Positions 1 through 12,700 of a stretch of 64,000 bases of DNA are shown here, piece after piece. Made by a program: the position numbers and the translations under genes. The DNA is taken from NCBI RefSeq assembly GCF_963678635.1, contig NC_087063.1:69959617-70023616 (forward strand), given 5' to 3'. The notes under the pieces are model-generated. The model did not search any database, had not been told where the DNA came from, and was given only the letters and a program-made list of their open reading frames with translations. The stretch comes from Symsagittifera roscoffensis. Its lineage: Eukaryota; Xenacoelomorpha; Acoela; Convolutidae. How positions within the stretch are numbered: the first letter of the stretch is position 1; the number at the start of each line of letters is the position of its first letter.

Positions 1-1425
1 CAAATTTTTCTTACAACAACCATTTTGAGCATTGTGTTTAAATGATTGTGAAATAACACAGTGAAATTGAACATCAAATGAAAACAAAGTCAGAAATTAT
101 TGTAAGCATCAATATAACTGCCGAGCAGTGGTGGTGAGTGGTACTGCAATTGACAGAAGATTATGGCGCTGACTGTTGACCAGCTAGACTAAGTAACAAC
201 AGAATTGGAAAGAAAATGTGAACAGATCACAAAACAAAGAAGAGGGACAGCTTGATACAATTCTCGAACGAAAACTGCTAAAAAAATCTGCAACTACAAA
301 ATTTAATGCTCAAAATTTACTAGCAAAGCCTAAGAAAACAATTTTTTTTTTTTTTTTATAAGTCAGATTCTAATTCCCTTTAATTATTTTTGAATTTCAA
401 TTGTATACGTCTCTCTCAAGTTATTAAAAAATTATATATTGTTTAATCGGGACTCAATTTTTATTACCCTGATTGGAAACTCACAACAGAAAAAAAAGTG
501 TTTCCGCATCAGAAAATATTCCAAAAAAGTATTACCTCTAAGATAAAAAATCATGCTATAAAACCTAAGGGCAATTGGTCAAGTTGAAAGATGGGGCTCT
601 GAAATCAAGACTATTTCATCGAAGCGCTTTTTCAAAAAATGTAAATTTTTTGACCGAAATTGGGTATTACAAACAAAAGCAAGGGGATCCCGTAATGTGG
701 CATCTAACTTGGGTCATAATTGTGAGCATGGCATCATCAGCAGTTGTGTTAGTCCTTCACGTTTCAGTTTACAGTCATCATATCTGACGCCACTCGACCC
801 TGGAAGGCCCGGTCTGCGTCTATAATTTGCTCCCGAGACGTTTCAACGTAACGCAAAACCACAAACTCGCTGTAGAAAAGAGATTGACCAAAACCGTAAA
901 AAAACGTACTATATTCAAACGAATGAATGATTGTAGGATCTCATACTCTGAGTTTAGGTGAATTTCATGCAAACAAAAACTTTTTGTTTCATGCAATTAA
1001 ACGAAATTAGATCATTTGCTGGTGCCAGGACTGCCAATCAGTCGACAAGCTCAAATGAAGAAGTTTGTTGGATTTTTTTTTCGACACAGACATTTCAAAC
1101 TGGTGAGAATGCAAGAAGAGATGCATGAAGAGCACGACCATTCAGTGTAGCTTATGAGGTGCAGTTGATGTGGCGTCGCCCCAGAGGCTCTGATGTGTTA
1201 TTTGGTTACATCTCGAACGATCGGGAAACGGTATGGAAAGATAATAGAGCCAATTAGGTAGGTAGCCACTCAGATTTTAGAAGGATTTTTGTTGTAACTC
1301 TACCCACGAGGAGCAAAGGAAATGAGAGAAAACTGCATCAAAAATTGCAGAAAATAGTTTGAAAAAGAAAAAGCCGCGTAACGCGTAAGGAGGAAGTGTT
1401 CAAACGAAGTTTTTTAAAATAAAAT
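1..1425. other. AT-rich stretch with no gene recognised
   Basis: No coding region can be supported. A 70-codon open frame at 575-787 on the plus strand has no recognisable motif and no intact neighbours. The segment contains a run of T at about 341-357 and is otherwise low-complexity AT-rich DNA. It lies outside the array of Polinton and non-LTR fragments that starts near 1430. Confidence 0.5.
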
Positions 1426-1469
1426 TTGACTACACCCTGTCAAATTTCAAACTTGACAATCAGATTTGA

Positions 1470-2230
1470 AAATTTTTTTACAACTGTCGGAAAAGTTTAT
1501 CCATGCTGGAGAAGGGCGCGGAAAGGTATCACGGCAAACATGTTTCGGACTACTTCGAGAATCTTGAAAGGTCCTAAGAAAGACTACTCAGAGTTTTCGT
1601 TTCTTTTGGCTGAAGGGAAAGGATGACAGAGGTGTCAATAATTGCAAGATGAAAAATCAGTTTGATAATATGCTTATCGGCTGGAAAATTAGTTGCTGAA
1701 AAGCCGCATCAAATTTAACTCCAAAAACTGGACCACCAAGCAGTTTCAAAATGTTCTTCTTGTCAGAGTCCGATAACCAGTCATCTTCCTAACTTGCTGG
1801 AGAAAGTCTCAAAAATTTGGCTCAGATCAGGAAAATTCAACAAATTTACAGAAGCTCTTTTGTACTCAATTTGATTCAAAAATAAGATGGCGAGCAGGAG
1901 AAGTAACCAGTGGTTTCAAATTACTCTTCATTTTGATCCCGAAGCCATAGGTTGTTGGGTGAAATTGTTTTGGCAGTCAGATGTTTGCTGCAGAGCAGGT
2001 ATGAAAAGAACCAACCAATTGGTATGAGAATCGTCGACTTGTAGAAGGCCTTCAAATCCTATGATAGGGACGTGATGCTCCTCGCATTAAGAGAATCCGG
2101 TTTCTTCGCAGGTTTTAGTAGCGTGAACGAGTGGCAAAATTGACACGGCTGATACCTTTGTAGTGAAACGAGGTGCAGGGAAGGCTTACTGTTCAGTCCA
2201 TTTTTGTTTGTCAAGTTTTTTGACTTCTTC
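1470..2230 (+). pseudogene. Non-LTR retrotransposon reverse-transcriptase relic, copy 1
   Basis: Around 2020-2220 the plus strand reads, with several stops, as a decayed non-LTR reverse transcriptase. A block like the palm A motif (MRIVDL, stop, KAFKSYDRDVML, ALRESGF) is followed about 40 codons later by a block like the RQG..SP..F region. In active LINE-type polymerases the first block carries a catalytic Asp. The upstream part (1480-1630) is alignable between copies but not recognisable. The same relic recurs before each of the three Polinton left ends, so it was the flank of the element when the array grew. It is inactive: stops and frameshifts occur throughout. Confidence 0.6.
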
Positions 2231-2297
2231 ATATAAAAGTGGAAGGCCAGAAGTTACATGTTCAGTATATGTTATAATCACTCACTATAGAGAAAAT

Positions 2298-2531
2298 GCT
2301 ATCGAATGGGCTAAAGCAATTAGCTAAAACAACTTTGGCTTTGCTCAACTAGCAACTTCTGTCGAGAAAATTAAAACTAGCGTAGTCAAAATCGATACTA
2401 ATGTCCCTATTCAAGTACTCAGTGATAAGCTTGAAGAAGCTAATCAGATTAAAAACCTTGACAGCATAACTTTTGATGGCAGAGCTGAAAATTGTTTTCA
2501 ACTTTTAGGTTTGCCTGCTTTAGCTGATTAA
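2298..2531 (+). pseudogene. Orphan 77-codon C-terminal coding fragment, copy 1
   Basis: One plus-strand frame is open for 77 codons apart from one TAA after the ninth codon, and ends in LPALAD and a stop. It is rich in Lys, Leu, Val and Asp and could form helices. I do not recognise the family. More decayed copies lie near 8744-8980 and 16236-16471. The first copy is the best preserved; the copy near 8744 has a TAA in place of a Glu codon. It lies between the reverse-transcriptase relic and the Polinton terminus and may be the end of another mobile-element protein. Confidence 0.4.
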
Positions 2532-2846
2532 AAACTTGTTTTAAATTGATTCCTTTTTCGTAAAAATCTAATCCAATTAGGTTGCTTACCGCACTCAGTA
2601 AAAAGTGAAAGTAACTATTTATAGTATAACTATATTCGTACTTTTAGCAAAATTATAATTAATTAAAAGCGCCAATTTTAGATGTTCAAACTACTTATAA
2701 TCCGTTAGAATGATATTTTTTTTGGTGACTGTTTAATAAATTAGTAGTAGTGTAAAAGTGGCTAGGAAAATGACCACTTTTAACTTCCCCTTTTTTCGGT
2801 GTTCCGTTGCATTGACCACTTTTAACCCCCAAAGGGGTTAAAAATC

Positions 2847-5760
2847 TTACTTTTCCGGGCACACCTGTTTTAGCTTTTGATCAGTGTATGTGGGTTGGTT
2901 GAGCCCCATATCTAGCGGTGTAAAAAGGTTCATGTTATATCCCACCTGCGCTTTTGTTGCTTCAGCCAAATCCTCCCTTCCGTTATCGGCGGGATTCACG
3001 ACTACGTCTACGTCGTATTTGCCCCAGTCGATGGTGCGCCCATTTTCTCTTATGAACATATCCTCACGCAAACGTTTATTTCTGAAAAGACTAGTAGCTA
3101 CTCTGTCTGCATGTATAAAGCGCTTATTGTCAAAAGCGGTCAGGAAAATTTTGTTTGCTATTATGGTTTGTAAATTGTGATTACAGGATTTTATCCGCAC
3201 ATTTTTGACCGGACCAGCGTTCAGTAAGTCAAAGTTTGTTTTTATTGATTATGGGTTAGCTCCCTTTTCGTATATGTAGAGACGCCCTTAGCGCTTTTTT
3301 GTCCATTTCTAAACGAAAAGACAATTGATTTACTTCAAATCTTTAACAGTCATTTCGGTTTTCCACATAAATACCCCACCCTCTCCCCTACAACATAATC
3401 TTATGATTTGTTTTTGTTGCTCTTTTCTAAAATGGTAATTGGAAATTTAAAAAAAAAGAAATTTACTGGAAGAAATAATGCTGTACAGTTTGGGTTTTTG
3501 TCCGATGTACTCCTTTATGATCTCCCCAGCAAACCCATACTTAAACTTGAGGATAATCCGCAAATTCTCGTTGGTGTAGGAGGGGGTGGCAGGCTGGTAG
3601 GTTTGAAAAGTCAAAATGATTTCGCAGTTCATGGATTTTCTCGATTATATTTCAGAGTTATTTGTTGCGGATTTCATACAGGAACGAATCAGTGTCCGAG
3701 TATAAAAGAGTTGCGTCGAAATTTTTTTTGATTATTTTCTAATGGAACTGGAACATGTAAAATTGTGCCAAATCTAGTATTGTTGCACCGAAAGTTATCG
3801 GCTTATCCCATTTAATGGTCACAGATTTTGAGGTTACAGATACCAACTGTTGGTCAATAATTTTTACACTGCTGAATCCTTTTTCCTTGATAAGTTTTGC
3901 AGTTCTTCGGCATTACGAACAATATCTACATATAATCGATTCCTTTTTGAATCCCAGAATTTTCCAATTTTACTATTTATAACTTGTTCGAAGAAATCTT
4001 GTTCAAACTTGGCAGTAGCTTTTTTTTCGGAGCTCAGTGTTCAACTGAACATATGGTGCAATAAATTTTTCACGTCTAAACTGCAGTACTCGATTTACTT
4101 TTTCAATTTTCAAACCTAGTTTGACATAGAGCTGAAAGGTTAGGTAGTGTACAATATAGTTTTTCTCTGGAAAGAAGTTTTGTATGAGCTTTGACGTGGT
4201 GCCCACTTTATCCGAGAGGTACATTTTTTTCAACATGTCCAATTGAAGCTCACTGAATCACATTTTGTTTACAACTTCCTGAAAATGCTCTTCGCAAATC
4301 CAGCTTTTGTCACTTCGAAGATGGAAAAACTAGGCTGTTTAGGGTCGTAAATTTTCAAAAAAATTTTGTCGGCAGAAACAAGTCTTTTTTCAAACACACT
4401 GGAAATGCCTCCCCTGATCAGGTTTTCTGCCATATCCAAGTGCTCCCTATCAGTGAGTAAATGGAGATCAGCCTAGCATGTTTGCAAAAATGCATCCCCT
4501 GAGAGACTGCTAAGCGTGAAATATTGAGCACAATCTGGCTTATATAATTCATAACACACACTTCAAAACTCTTCAAGAACGCATACAAGAATCAAAGTAT
4601 CAGTCGTTAGATACAAATCACTGTATTTGCTCAAAACCTGACAAACGAAACTATTGCATACTAACCATGCATGTTGGTATTCTTTTTCACTGACACTAAC
4701 AGCATCACCTTGCAGCGTGTTGGTGCACTTGTTGCGAACAGCTAGTCCATCTTCTGTGTATCTCGCATGGCTGTCAATATACGAAATTGGGAAGTAATCT
4801 TTTGTCGACTCAATAATTTATATTTTTGCGGTCGGCTAGCAAAGTGGTTGTTGAGGTATATGAAAATTTCCATGGGTAGAATCCGAGGCAACTCATCTAG
4901 TGAGCTGTTCATAAAATTACAACAGTCCACAAAACAGATTTCTTCGTAGACATAACGGGCATTTCCTTTTTTGTTAGTGTACAATCTAATCCACACTTCC
5001 ATTGTAAGTGAATTAATTTTTTCGTCATTGATTGAATGACAGAAAAATTTTTCTGGTATTAGTAACTTGCAGACTCTTCAGTACATGGTGCAAATCATAG
5101 TTCTGGAGATTGTGGGCAAGAAAAGGGGTAAATTGTATGGTACGTCTCAGGAATTTGCATCTGTTGTGAGCCCATGCGAGAAATGAACCATCGGAATGAT
5201 TGTGGTCCAATACTTTCGCATTAGTTTCGGAAAAGTCCGCTTCGCAAATCCAGTATTTGTCACTGTTTTCAAAAATAGTGGTTCTTCCGAGGTAGTTTGG
5301 GTATCTTTGTTTTTAATAAAGAAAGTCACGAGCCAATATTTCTAGCGTTCGAACAAATTTAGTCATCGTGTCTACTCCTCGATGAAGTGAAAAAACGCCG
5401 AGTGCGGGTTTCCAGCTTCCACAACTACAAGGCAAAAACTGCTGGGTTTGTGTTTTTCAATTACGGTTGGGCTCGAGCAGGTAGAATTATTTCTCACTGT
5501 CTCCACCTTCTCCAGAACAGACTCCAATCAAAGTAAACCGCGAATGGGCTATAGCTTCGGGTACCGTTGTCTTTGAAGTGTACTCTGCTCTTTGTAAGTT
5601 TTGGCGTATTTAAGATCGGCTGGTAGTGGCAAGTACGATGAACCCCTGATCGGCGCAGACTTCAACGTTTTTAGGACAATGTTATCAATCCTTCGGATTC
5701 TCCAGCCGCTACCATGAGACGCATTTTGATGGACAGTAGACAATATTTGGTCTGCGCAAT
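2847..5760 (-). pseudogene. Polinton protein-primed DNA polymerase B, broken (head A)
   Basis: Scattered minus-strand frames give successive parts of a protein-primed family B polymerase, C-terminus at low coordinates. The parts are: a segment with HNLQNYDLHHVL (about 5100), a segment with FVDCCNFMNSSLDEL (about 4900), a segment with GFAGEI and GQKPKLYSI (about 3510), the polymerase C motif YSDTDS at 3685-3702, and a C-terminal block with AFDNKRFIHADRVAT (about 3100). This order and spacing is that of Polinton and adintovirus polymerases, which copy linear DNA from a protein primer. At least six frame changes separate the parts, so no active enzyme is encoded. Confidence 0.75.
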
Positions 5761-6064
5761 CATAGAATTGGTCCTGGGTTCATCCTTGAACGTCTTCACG
5801 AAGCATTTTGGAATTGGCGACGATGGGTTATTACTTCTTCTGTGCTATCTGTTTTTTCTTTTTCAAGAATTACTTCTGCCAACAACTGAGCTTTCTTAGG
5901 CTCATACATAGTATTTTGATGTATCAGTTCTTCGATGTCTTCTCTTTTAGTTACGAGTAGCGCAAGTAAGTCCATTTCGTTTTCCATGGGCAGTATATCC
6001 TATGCCCTGACTGCTCCACCAAAAGCTGTCTCAACAGGCTGTTTAGAATTGCAGATTTCTCAAA

Positions 6065-6443
6065 TTAATCCCATGCTGGCAGACCGTGTTGGTTTAGCGT
6101 ATGCACAGCATACGCGCAATCATTTTGGAACACATTCATGTCGTAGAGACAAATTCTTCTTTCTTCCGATTCATCAATTGTTTTCTGACACTCCACCACA
6201 TGTTCCCAAATGACACGAAGTGACTTATTCTCCAGTTCACAGCGGCCACAGATGTAGTCAATTTTGACAGAATGAATTTTGTGAACAGCCATTAGATGTT
6301 TTTTGAGGCTTCGCCGGTCGCTTATTTCTTTTGGCAGTGATTACAGGGTACGACTTTTGTAGACATTGCGAGGTTGTTTGTTGAGAAGTTTGAAATTTCT
6401 GAAATCTAGGTTCAAATAAAGCAGACACTGTTTTACGAGTCAA
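6065..6443 (-). pseudogene. C2H2-like zinc-finger frame upstream of polymerase (head A)
   Basis: Two adjacent frames show zinc-finger-like spacing: CNHC followed after a frame change by HLMAVH, then CGRC and, 16 residues later, HVVEC. The fragment lies just upstream of the polymerase N-terminus and may be its N-terminal zinc-binding region or a separate small DNA-binding protein of the element. The same frame is present almost unchanged in head B; the corresponding part of the full copy is different. It is a decayed frame with at least one frameshift. Confidence 0.4.
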
Positions 6444-7388
6444 AAGAAATTAAGCGATTTCCTGTTTGTTTTACGACTGCAAATAAAACTGTTTTTTTTT
6501 CGATTTTTTTCTGTCATTTGCATAATTGCAAACTAGAAGTGGCTTCCTAAGGTAGAGCTTAGAATAAAAAATTCTATAGGGTGCCACCAAATTGAACGCG
6601 GTTACATCAAAGAAAACAACTTGAGCTCATTTTATAAACCTAGGAATAGTCTCATAAATCAACCAAGTTTTCTGAATTAACCAAGAAGTTCCAAAACAAG
6701 TTTTGTAGCTTCAAACAAATCATCGGCACTCACTTCAAAATAACTCACGCGAGTAGAATTAAGCCCATTAGAGTGACATGAAAGCCTTGCACCGATTGTG
6801 GTTAATCAACAATTGAGCTGTAAACATAGCTCAGACTAGGAATGGAAGGGAGAGACTCCATGGTGATCAATGAATGACGATTTTGATAGGCGGTTTTTGA
6901 TTAAATTGCAAATTATTGTGCGTTATGTTGTAATTTATAAATTTGATAGTTCTCATTAATCGCTCAAGCTAAAAACAAAAACTTTTTTTTCCAGCTATTG
7001 GTGAATGTCATAGAAGAGATAATGCATCATTTCAAAGAGTTTTTTTTTTAAAAATTACACATTAAAAATTTTCCTGTCAAACTTCTAAAAATCTAAAAAA
7101 CCAAGCAAGCCATTTAGTTTTTTTTTATTGTTTTTGTTTAACTTAATTTTTTTCAGCGTATATGTTCACTGATTCAGGTATCTGTTGGGTCTTTTGCAGT
7201 GTTCCAGATTTTAGATGGTTTTCACTACAGGATGTTGAGGACCTCAATTCAGTGGATTTGTAGTCCTTTCAAAAACCACCAATTTCTTTTGAAACCTGGC
7301 CACCTAGACTCAATAACGGCGGCTACGTCTTGTTTTTGACTCCGCTGAGTCTAAAAAAATTTGGTTTTATCCATTTTTGAGCACGTCT

Positions 7389-7637
7389 TCATAGCGAACG
7401 ACACTTAGCCAACAGTGATTTCCAACGAAATTCGATTATCTCTGAGAACAGTTTGCGTTTTTTTGGTGCATAGCAAGCATTGATAGGTGGCATCTCAGTT
7501 ACAAAAATTGGTGGAGTGGGACTTTGACTGCTGGAAGAAGAAGAAGAGGAAGACTTCTGCTGCTGTTTTTGTTGAGTGATTGAAAAAATATCCGGTTTCA
7601 TTGGGGTTTTGGGCGTCTGCTGGTCCTCATTTGGCAA
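7389..7637 (-). pseudogene. Ser-rich Polinton protein fragment (head A)
   Basis: An 82-codon frame with the blocks PKTPMKPDIFSITQQ, a run of Ser, and PPIFVTEMPPINACY. I do not recognise a domain. In the full copy the related sequence (about 22700-23221) continues upstream into a longer frame that heads A and B have lost through deletions of about 75 and 395 bp. The role is unknown; its place between polymerase and virion genes is the only hint. Confidence 0.4.
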
Positions 7638-7919
7638 TCGTAGTCAAACAGTGTTTTTCTCGGTGAACGATTAAGGCAAGTAGGGTTTTGAATAGCAGTG
7701 CGCCAATTACCATAAATCTGGTTTTTTAAAACATATATATTTTTTCAGGGCTTATGCAATTAATTTAGAAAGTTGAACGGTTTAAAAATCTATACTTAGA
7801 AGAAACAGTATGGCGCTTTTTTTATGATATCCCTGGCACAAAATGACAGAAATTCTACACTTCACAGAGATAACATGCATGCCGTCGGGTAAAAACGTTG
7901 AGATTTGACAATTTTTTGC

Positions 7920-8660
7920 AAATGTCGGAAAAATTTATCCTTGCTGGAGTAGGGCGCGGAAGGGTATCACGTCAAACATGCTGCGGACTACTTCGAGAAT
8001 CTTGAAAGGTCCTAATAAAGAATACTCAGAGTATTCGTTTCTTTTGGCTGAAGGGAAAGGATGACAAAGGTGTCAATAATTGCAAGAATAAAAATCAGTT
8101 TGATGATATGCTTATGGGCTGGAAAAATAGTTACTGAAAGGCCGCTTCAAATTTAACTCCAAAAACTGGACCACCAATCAATTCTTCTTGTCAGATTCGA
8201 TAACCAGTCATCTTCCTAACTTGCTGGAGAATTTAAAAAAAAAATGAAAAAATTTTGTCAAAAGTTCGGCTCAGATCAGGGAAATTCAATAAATTCAGAG
8301 AAGCTCTTTTATACTCAATTTGATTCAAAAATAAGATGGCGAGCAGTAGAAAAAACCAGTGGTTTCAAATTACTCTTCAGTTTGATCCCGAAGCCATAGG
8401 TTGTTGGGCGAAATTGTTTTGGCAGTCAGATGTTCGCTGCAGAGCAGGTATGAAAAGAACCAACCAATTGGTATGAGAATCGTCGACTTGTAGAAGGCCT
8501 TCAAATCCTATGATATGGACGTGATGCTCCTCGCATTAAGAGAATCCGGTTTCTTCGCAGGTTTTAGTAGCGTGAATGAGTGGCAAAATTGACACGGCTG
8601 ATACCTTTGTAGTGAAACGAGATGTAGGGAACGTTTGCTGGTCAGTCCATTGATGTTTGT
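7920..8660 (+). pseudogene. Non-LTR reverse-transcriptase relic, copy 2
   Basis: Same relic as at 1470-2230, with the palm-A-like block (MRIVDL, stop, KAFKSYDMDVML, ALRESGF) near 8470-8555. It joins head A of the Polinton at about 7905 across a short shared word (GATTTGA), which suggests a breakpoint with microhomology. It is more than 99% identical by eye to copy 3 (15410-16150). Confidence 0.6.
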
Positions 8661-9789
8661 CAAGATTTTTGATTTCTTCATATAAAAGTGGAAGTCCAGA
8701 AAATAAATGTTGAGTCTATGTTCTAATCACTCACTATCGAGAAAATTCTATCGAATGGGCTAAAGCAATTAGCTAAAACACCTGTGGCTTTGCTCAACTA
8801 GCAATTTCTGTCGAGAAAATTAAAACTAGCGTAGTCAAACCCGATACTAATGTGCCTATTCAAGTACTCAGTGATAAGCTTGAATAAGCTAACCAGGTTA
8901 AAAACCTTGACAGCCTAATTTTTGATGGTAGAACTGAAAAAACTTTTCAACTTTTAGCACTGCCTGTTTTAGTTGATTAAAAATTTGTTTTGATCTGAAT
9001 CCTTTTTCGTAAAATTCTAATCCAATTAGGTTGCTTACCGCACTCAGTAAAAAGAGAACTATACTCGTATTTTTAGCGAAAATATAATTAATTATAAGCG
9101 CCAATTTTAGATGCTCAAACTATTTCGATAAAATGATAAACTTTTTAATCAATTAGTAGTAGTCTAAAAGTGGCTATGAAAATGACCACTTTTAACTCCC
9201 CTTTTTTGGTGTGCTGTTGCATTGAACACGTTTAACCCCCAAAGGGGTCAAAACTCTTTTTTTTGTGCACAGATGTTTTAAGAGTGGTTGAAGTTAGTCA
9301 TTTTTCAGCCACTTTATGGAAACGGGAATGGATTTAATTTTTGGTTGGTGCATTTTTTTCCTTGACTTTGACAGTTCAAATTTTACTGCGCGCTTTCTAT
9401 TGTGGATTATTGTGTAATCTTTATCACCACGTGTGGAATTAATTTAAATGTTGTGATATTGGTAAGTTTGTTTTGTTGTTTCGAATACCCCCCCTCACGG
9501 TTAGAGTTGATTATTTTACTTTTCGGTCAAAAGAACAATTTTGAAAAGCTTTATTTCCTGAATGAAAAGTACTATAAAGCTAACCAATTACATTTATAAT
9601 CAAAACTTAGTCAGAATCGTCTAATATAATAGCACGTCGATTTAAAGACCGCTATTTAGGTGGTCTTCTTTCCTGCTCGCTTTCTTATCGAGCCTCAATA
9701 TCAAAATAGGGGCGGTTGTACGCTGCTATTTCTGACTCTCTTTACCCACTTAGTTGGTCGAAATCTACAAAATCCTGTTTTAGCTTTTA

Positions 9790-12700
9790 ATCAGTGTATG
9801 TGGGTTGATTGAGCCCCATATCTAGCGGCGTAAAAAGATTCATGTTATATCCCACCTGCGCTTCTATTGCTTCAGCCAATTTCTTCCTTCCGTTATCGGC
9901 GGGATTGACGACCACGTCCACGTCGTATTCGCCCCAGTCGATGGTGCGCCCAATTTCTCTTATAAACATATCCTCACGCCAACGTAGTAGCTATTCTGTC
10001 TGCATGTGTAAAGCGCTTATTGTCAAAAGCGCTCAGGAAAATTTTGTTCGTTATTATGGTTTGTAAATTGTGATTACAAAATTTTATCCGCACATTTTCG
10101 ACCGGACTAGCGTTCAGTAAGTCAAAGATTGTTTTTATTGATTATGGGTTAGCTCCCTTTTCGTATATGTAGAGACGCCCCTAGCGCTTTTTTGTTTATT
10201 TCTAAACGAAAAGACAATCGATTTACTTCAAATCATTAACAGTTATTTCCGTTTTCCACATAAATACCTCACCCTCTCCCCAATTACATAATCTTATGAT
10301 TTGTTTTTGTTGCTCTTTTCTAAAATTGTAATTGGAAAATTTAAAAAAAAGAAACTTACTGGAAGAAATATTGCTGTACAGTTTGGGTTTTAGTCCGACG
10401 TACTCCTGTATGATCTCCCCAGCGAACCCATCCTTAAATTTGAGGGTAACCCACAAATTCCCGTTGGTGTAGAGGGGGTGGCAGGCTGGTAGATTTGAAA
10501 AGTCAAAATGATTTCGCAATTCATGGTTTTTTCTCGATTTCATTGCAGAGTTCTTTGCTGCGGATTTCATACAGGAACGAATCGGTGTCCGAGTACAAAA
10601 GAGTTTCTTTTCTTGAAATTTTTCTTGATTATAATGTAATGGAACTGGAAAAAGTAAAACTTTGCCAATTCTAGTATTATGCACCAAAAAATGTTGGCTA
10701 ATCCCATTTAATGGTCACAGGTCTTAAGGTTACAGATAGCAACTGTCGGTCAAAAATTTTTACACTGCTAAATCCTTTTTTCCTTGATAAGTTTTGCAGT
10801 TCTTTGGCATTACGAACAATTTCTTCAAATAATCGTTTCTTTTTTGGTTCCTAGAATATTCCAAATGTACTATTTTCAATTTGTTTGAGGAAATCTTGTT
10901 CAAACTTGGCAGTAATTTTTTTATTTGGAGCTCACCGTTCAACTGAACATATGGTGCAAAAAATTTTTTTTGTCTAAACTGCAGTACTAGATTTACTTTT
11001 CCAATTTTCAAACCAAGTTTGACATAGAGCTGAAGTGTTAAGTAGTATACAACGAAAGTGTTAGGTAGTGTTAGAAAGAAATTCTGTATGAGCTTTGGTG
11101 TGGTGTCAACTTCTTTTGTTGGGACGGGAGGTTAAACCGAATGTGCATCGTGCAAACGGTCGGGGTATAAAAGATCAACGTCCAAAATCTATTCGATTTC
11201 GGATTTTCTGCTCGTATTGAGAATTTCGGCTGTAGTTAATTGGTCATTAAACTCAAATGAGTTAAGTGGAATAGAAATCTTCTCCATAAAATCGCCATAT
11301 AAATTGTTCGCGTCTATCATGAAGAGGAAAAAGCTAGGCTGTTTAGGGTCGTAAAGTGGTTATTCAAAGTCGGCTAGCAAAGTGGTAATTGAGGTATATG
11401 AAAATTTCTAATGGTAGAATCCGAGCCAACTCATCTAGTGAGCTGTTCTTAAATCTACAACAGTCCACAAAACGGATTTCTTCCTAGACATTACGGGCAT
11501 TTCCTTTTTCGTTAGTGTACGATCTAATCCACACTTCTATTGTAAGTGAGATAAATCTTTCGTCATTGAGTGGATGACCGAAAAGCTTTTTCTGGTATTA
11601 GTATCATGCAGACTCTTCAGTACATGATGCAAATCATAATTCTGGAGATTGTGGGCAACGACAGGGGTAAATTGTATGGTACGTCTCTCGAATATGCATC
11701 TGTTGTGAGCCCATCCGAGGAATGAACCATCGGAATGATTATGGTCTAATACTTTCGCGTTAGTTTCAGAAAAATCCTCTTCGCAAATCCAGCATTTGTC
11801 ACTTGGAAGAGGAAAACGCTAGGCTGCTTACGGTCGTAAGTTTTCACAAATTTTTTGTTGGCAGAAACAAGTCTTTTTTCAAACACACTGGAAATGCCTC
11901 CCCTGATCAGGTTTTCTGCCATATCCAAGTGCTCCCTATCAGTGAGTGAATGGAGGTTAGCCTAGCATGTTTGCAAAAATGCATCCCCAGAGAAACTGCT
12001 CAGCGTAAAATTTTGAGCACAATCTGGCTTATATGTTTCATAACACACTCTTCAAAACACTTCAAGAACCCATGCAAGAATCAAAGTATCAGTCGTTAGA
12101 TACAAATCAATGTATTCGCTCAAAACCTGACAAACAAAACTATTGCATACTAACCATGCATGTTGGTATTCTTTTTCAACGACACTAACAGCATCTCCTT
12201 GCAGCGTGTTGGTGCACTTGTTGCGAGCAGCTAGTCCATCTTCTGTGTATCTCGCATGGCTGTCAATATACGAAATTGGGAAGTAATCTTTTGTCGACTC
12301 AATAATTTATCTTTTTGCGGTCGGCTAGCAAAGTGGTTGTTGAGGTATATGAAAATTTCCATGGGTAGAATCCGAGGCAACTCATCTAGTGAGCTGTTCA
12401 TAAAATTACAACAGTCCACAAAACGGATTTCTTCGTAGACATAACGGGCATTTCCTTTTTTGTTAGTGTACAATCTAATCCACACTTCCATTGTAAGTGA
12501 ATTAATTTTTTCGTCATTGATTGAATGACAGAAAAATTTTTCTGGTATTAGTAACTTGCAGACTCTTCAGTACATGGTGCAAATCATAGTTCTGGAGATT
12601 GTGGGCAAGAAAAGGGGTAAATTGTATGGTACGTCTCAGGAATTTGCATCTGTTGTGAGCCCATGCGAGAAATGAACCATCGGAATGATTGTGGTCCAAT

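Larger units (their letters stand above)
2743..7905 (-). mobile_element. Polinton/Maverick left-end fragment, head A
   Basis: The block opens with the word AGTAGTAG and the terminal sequence shared with positions 9155, 16647 and, inverted, 31498. It then carries minus-strand remains of a family B DNA polymerase, a zinc-finger frame and a Ser-rich frame. Homology to the full copy stops near the word AAAACGTTGAGATTTGA, where the sequence passes directly into the non-LTR relic, so the right two thirds of the element are missing. About 500 bp present between terminus and polymerase in heads B and C are also missing here. Genes are broken by many frameshifts. Confidence 0.75.
4723..12211. repeat. 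7.49-kb tandem segmental duplication, first unit
   Basis: Positions 4723-12211 and 12212-19706 are direct tandem repeats that differ only at scattered single bases (for example CTATCTG/CTATCAG near 5845/13336, AAGCGATT/AAGTGATT near 6451/13942) and small indels. The unit contains the right part of one Polinton head, a non-LTR relic and the left part of the next head. Identity looks above 99%, so the duplication is very young or the two units are kept alike. Confidence 0.85.

Noticed and set aside
575-787. 70-codon plus-strand frame
   Set aside because: It has no motif, no partner exon and no conservation clue.
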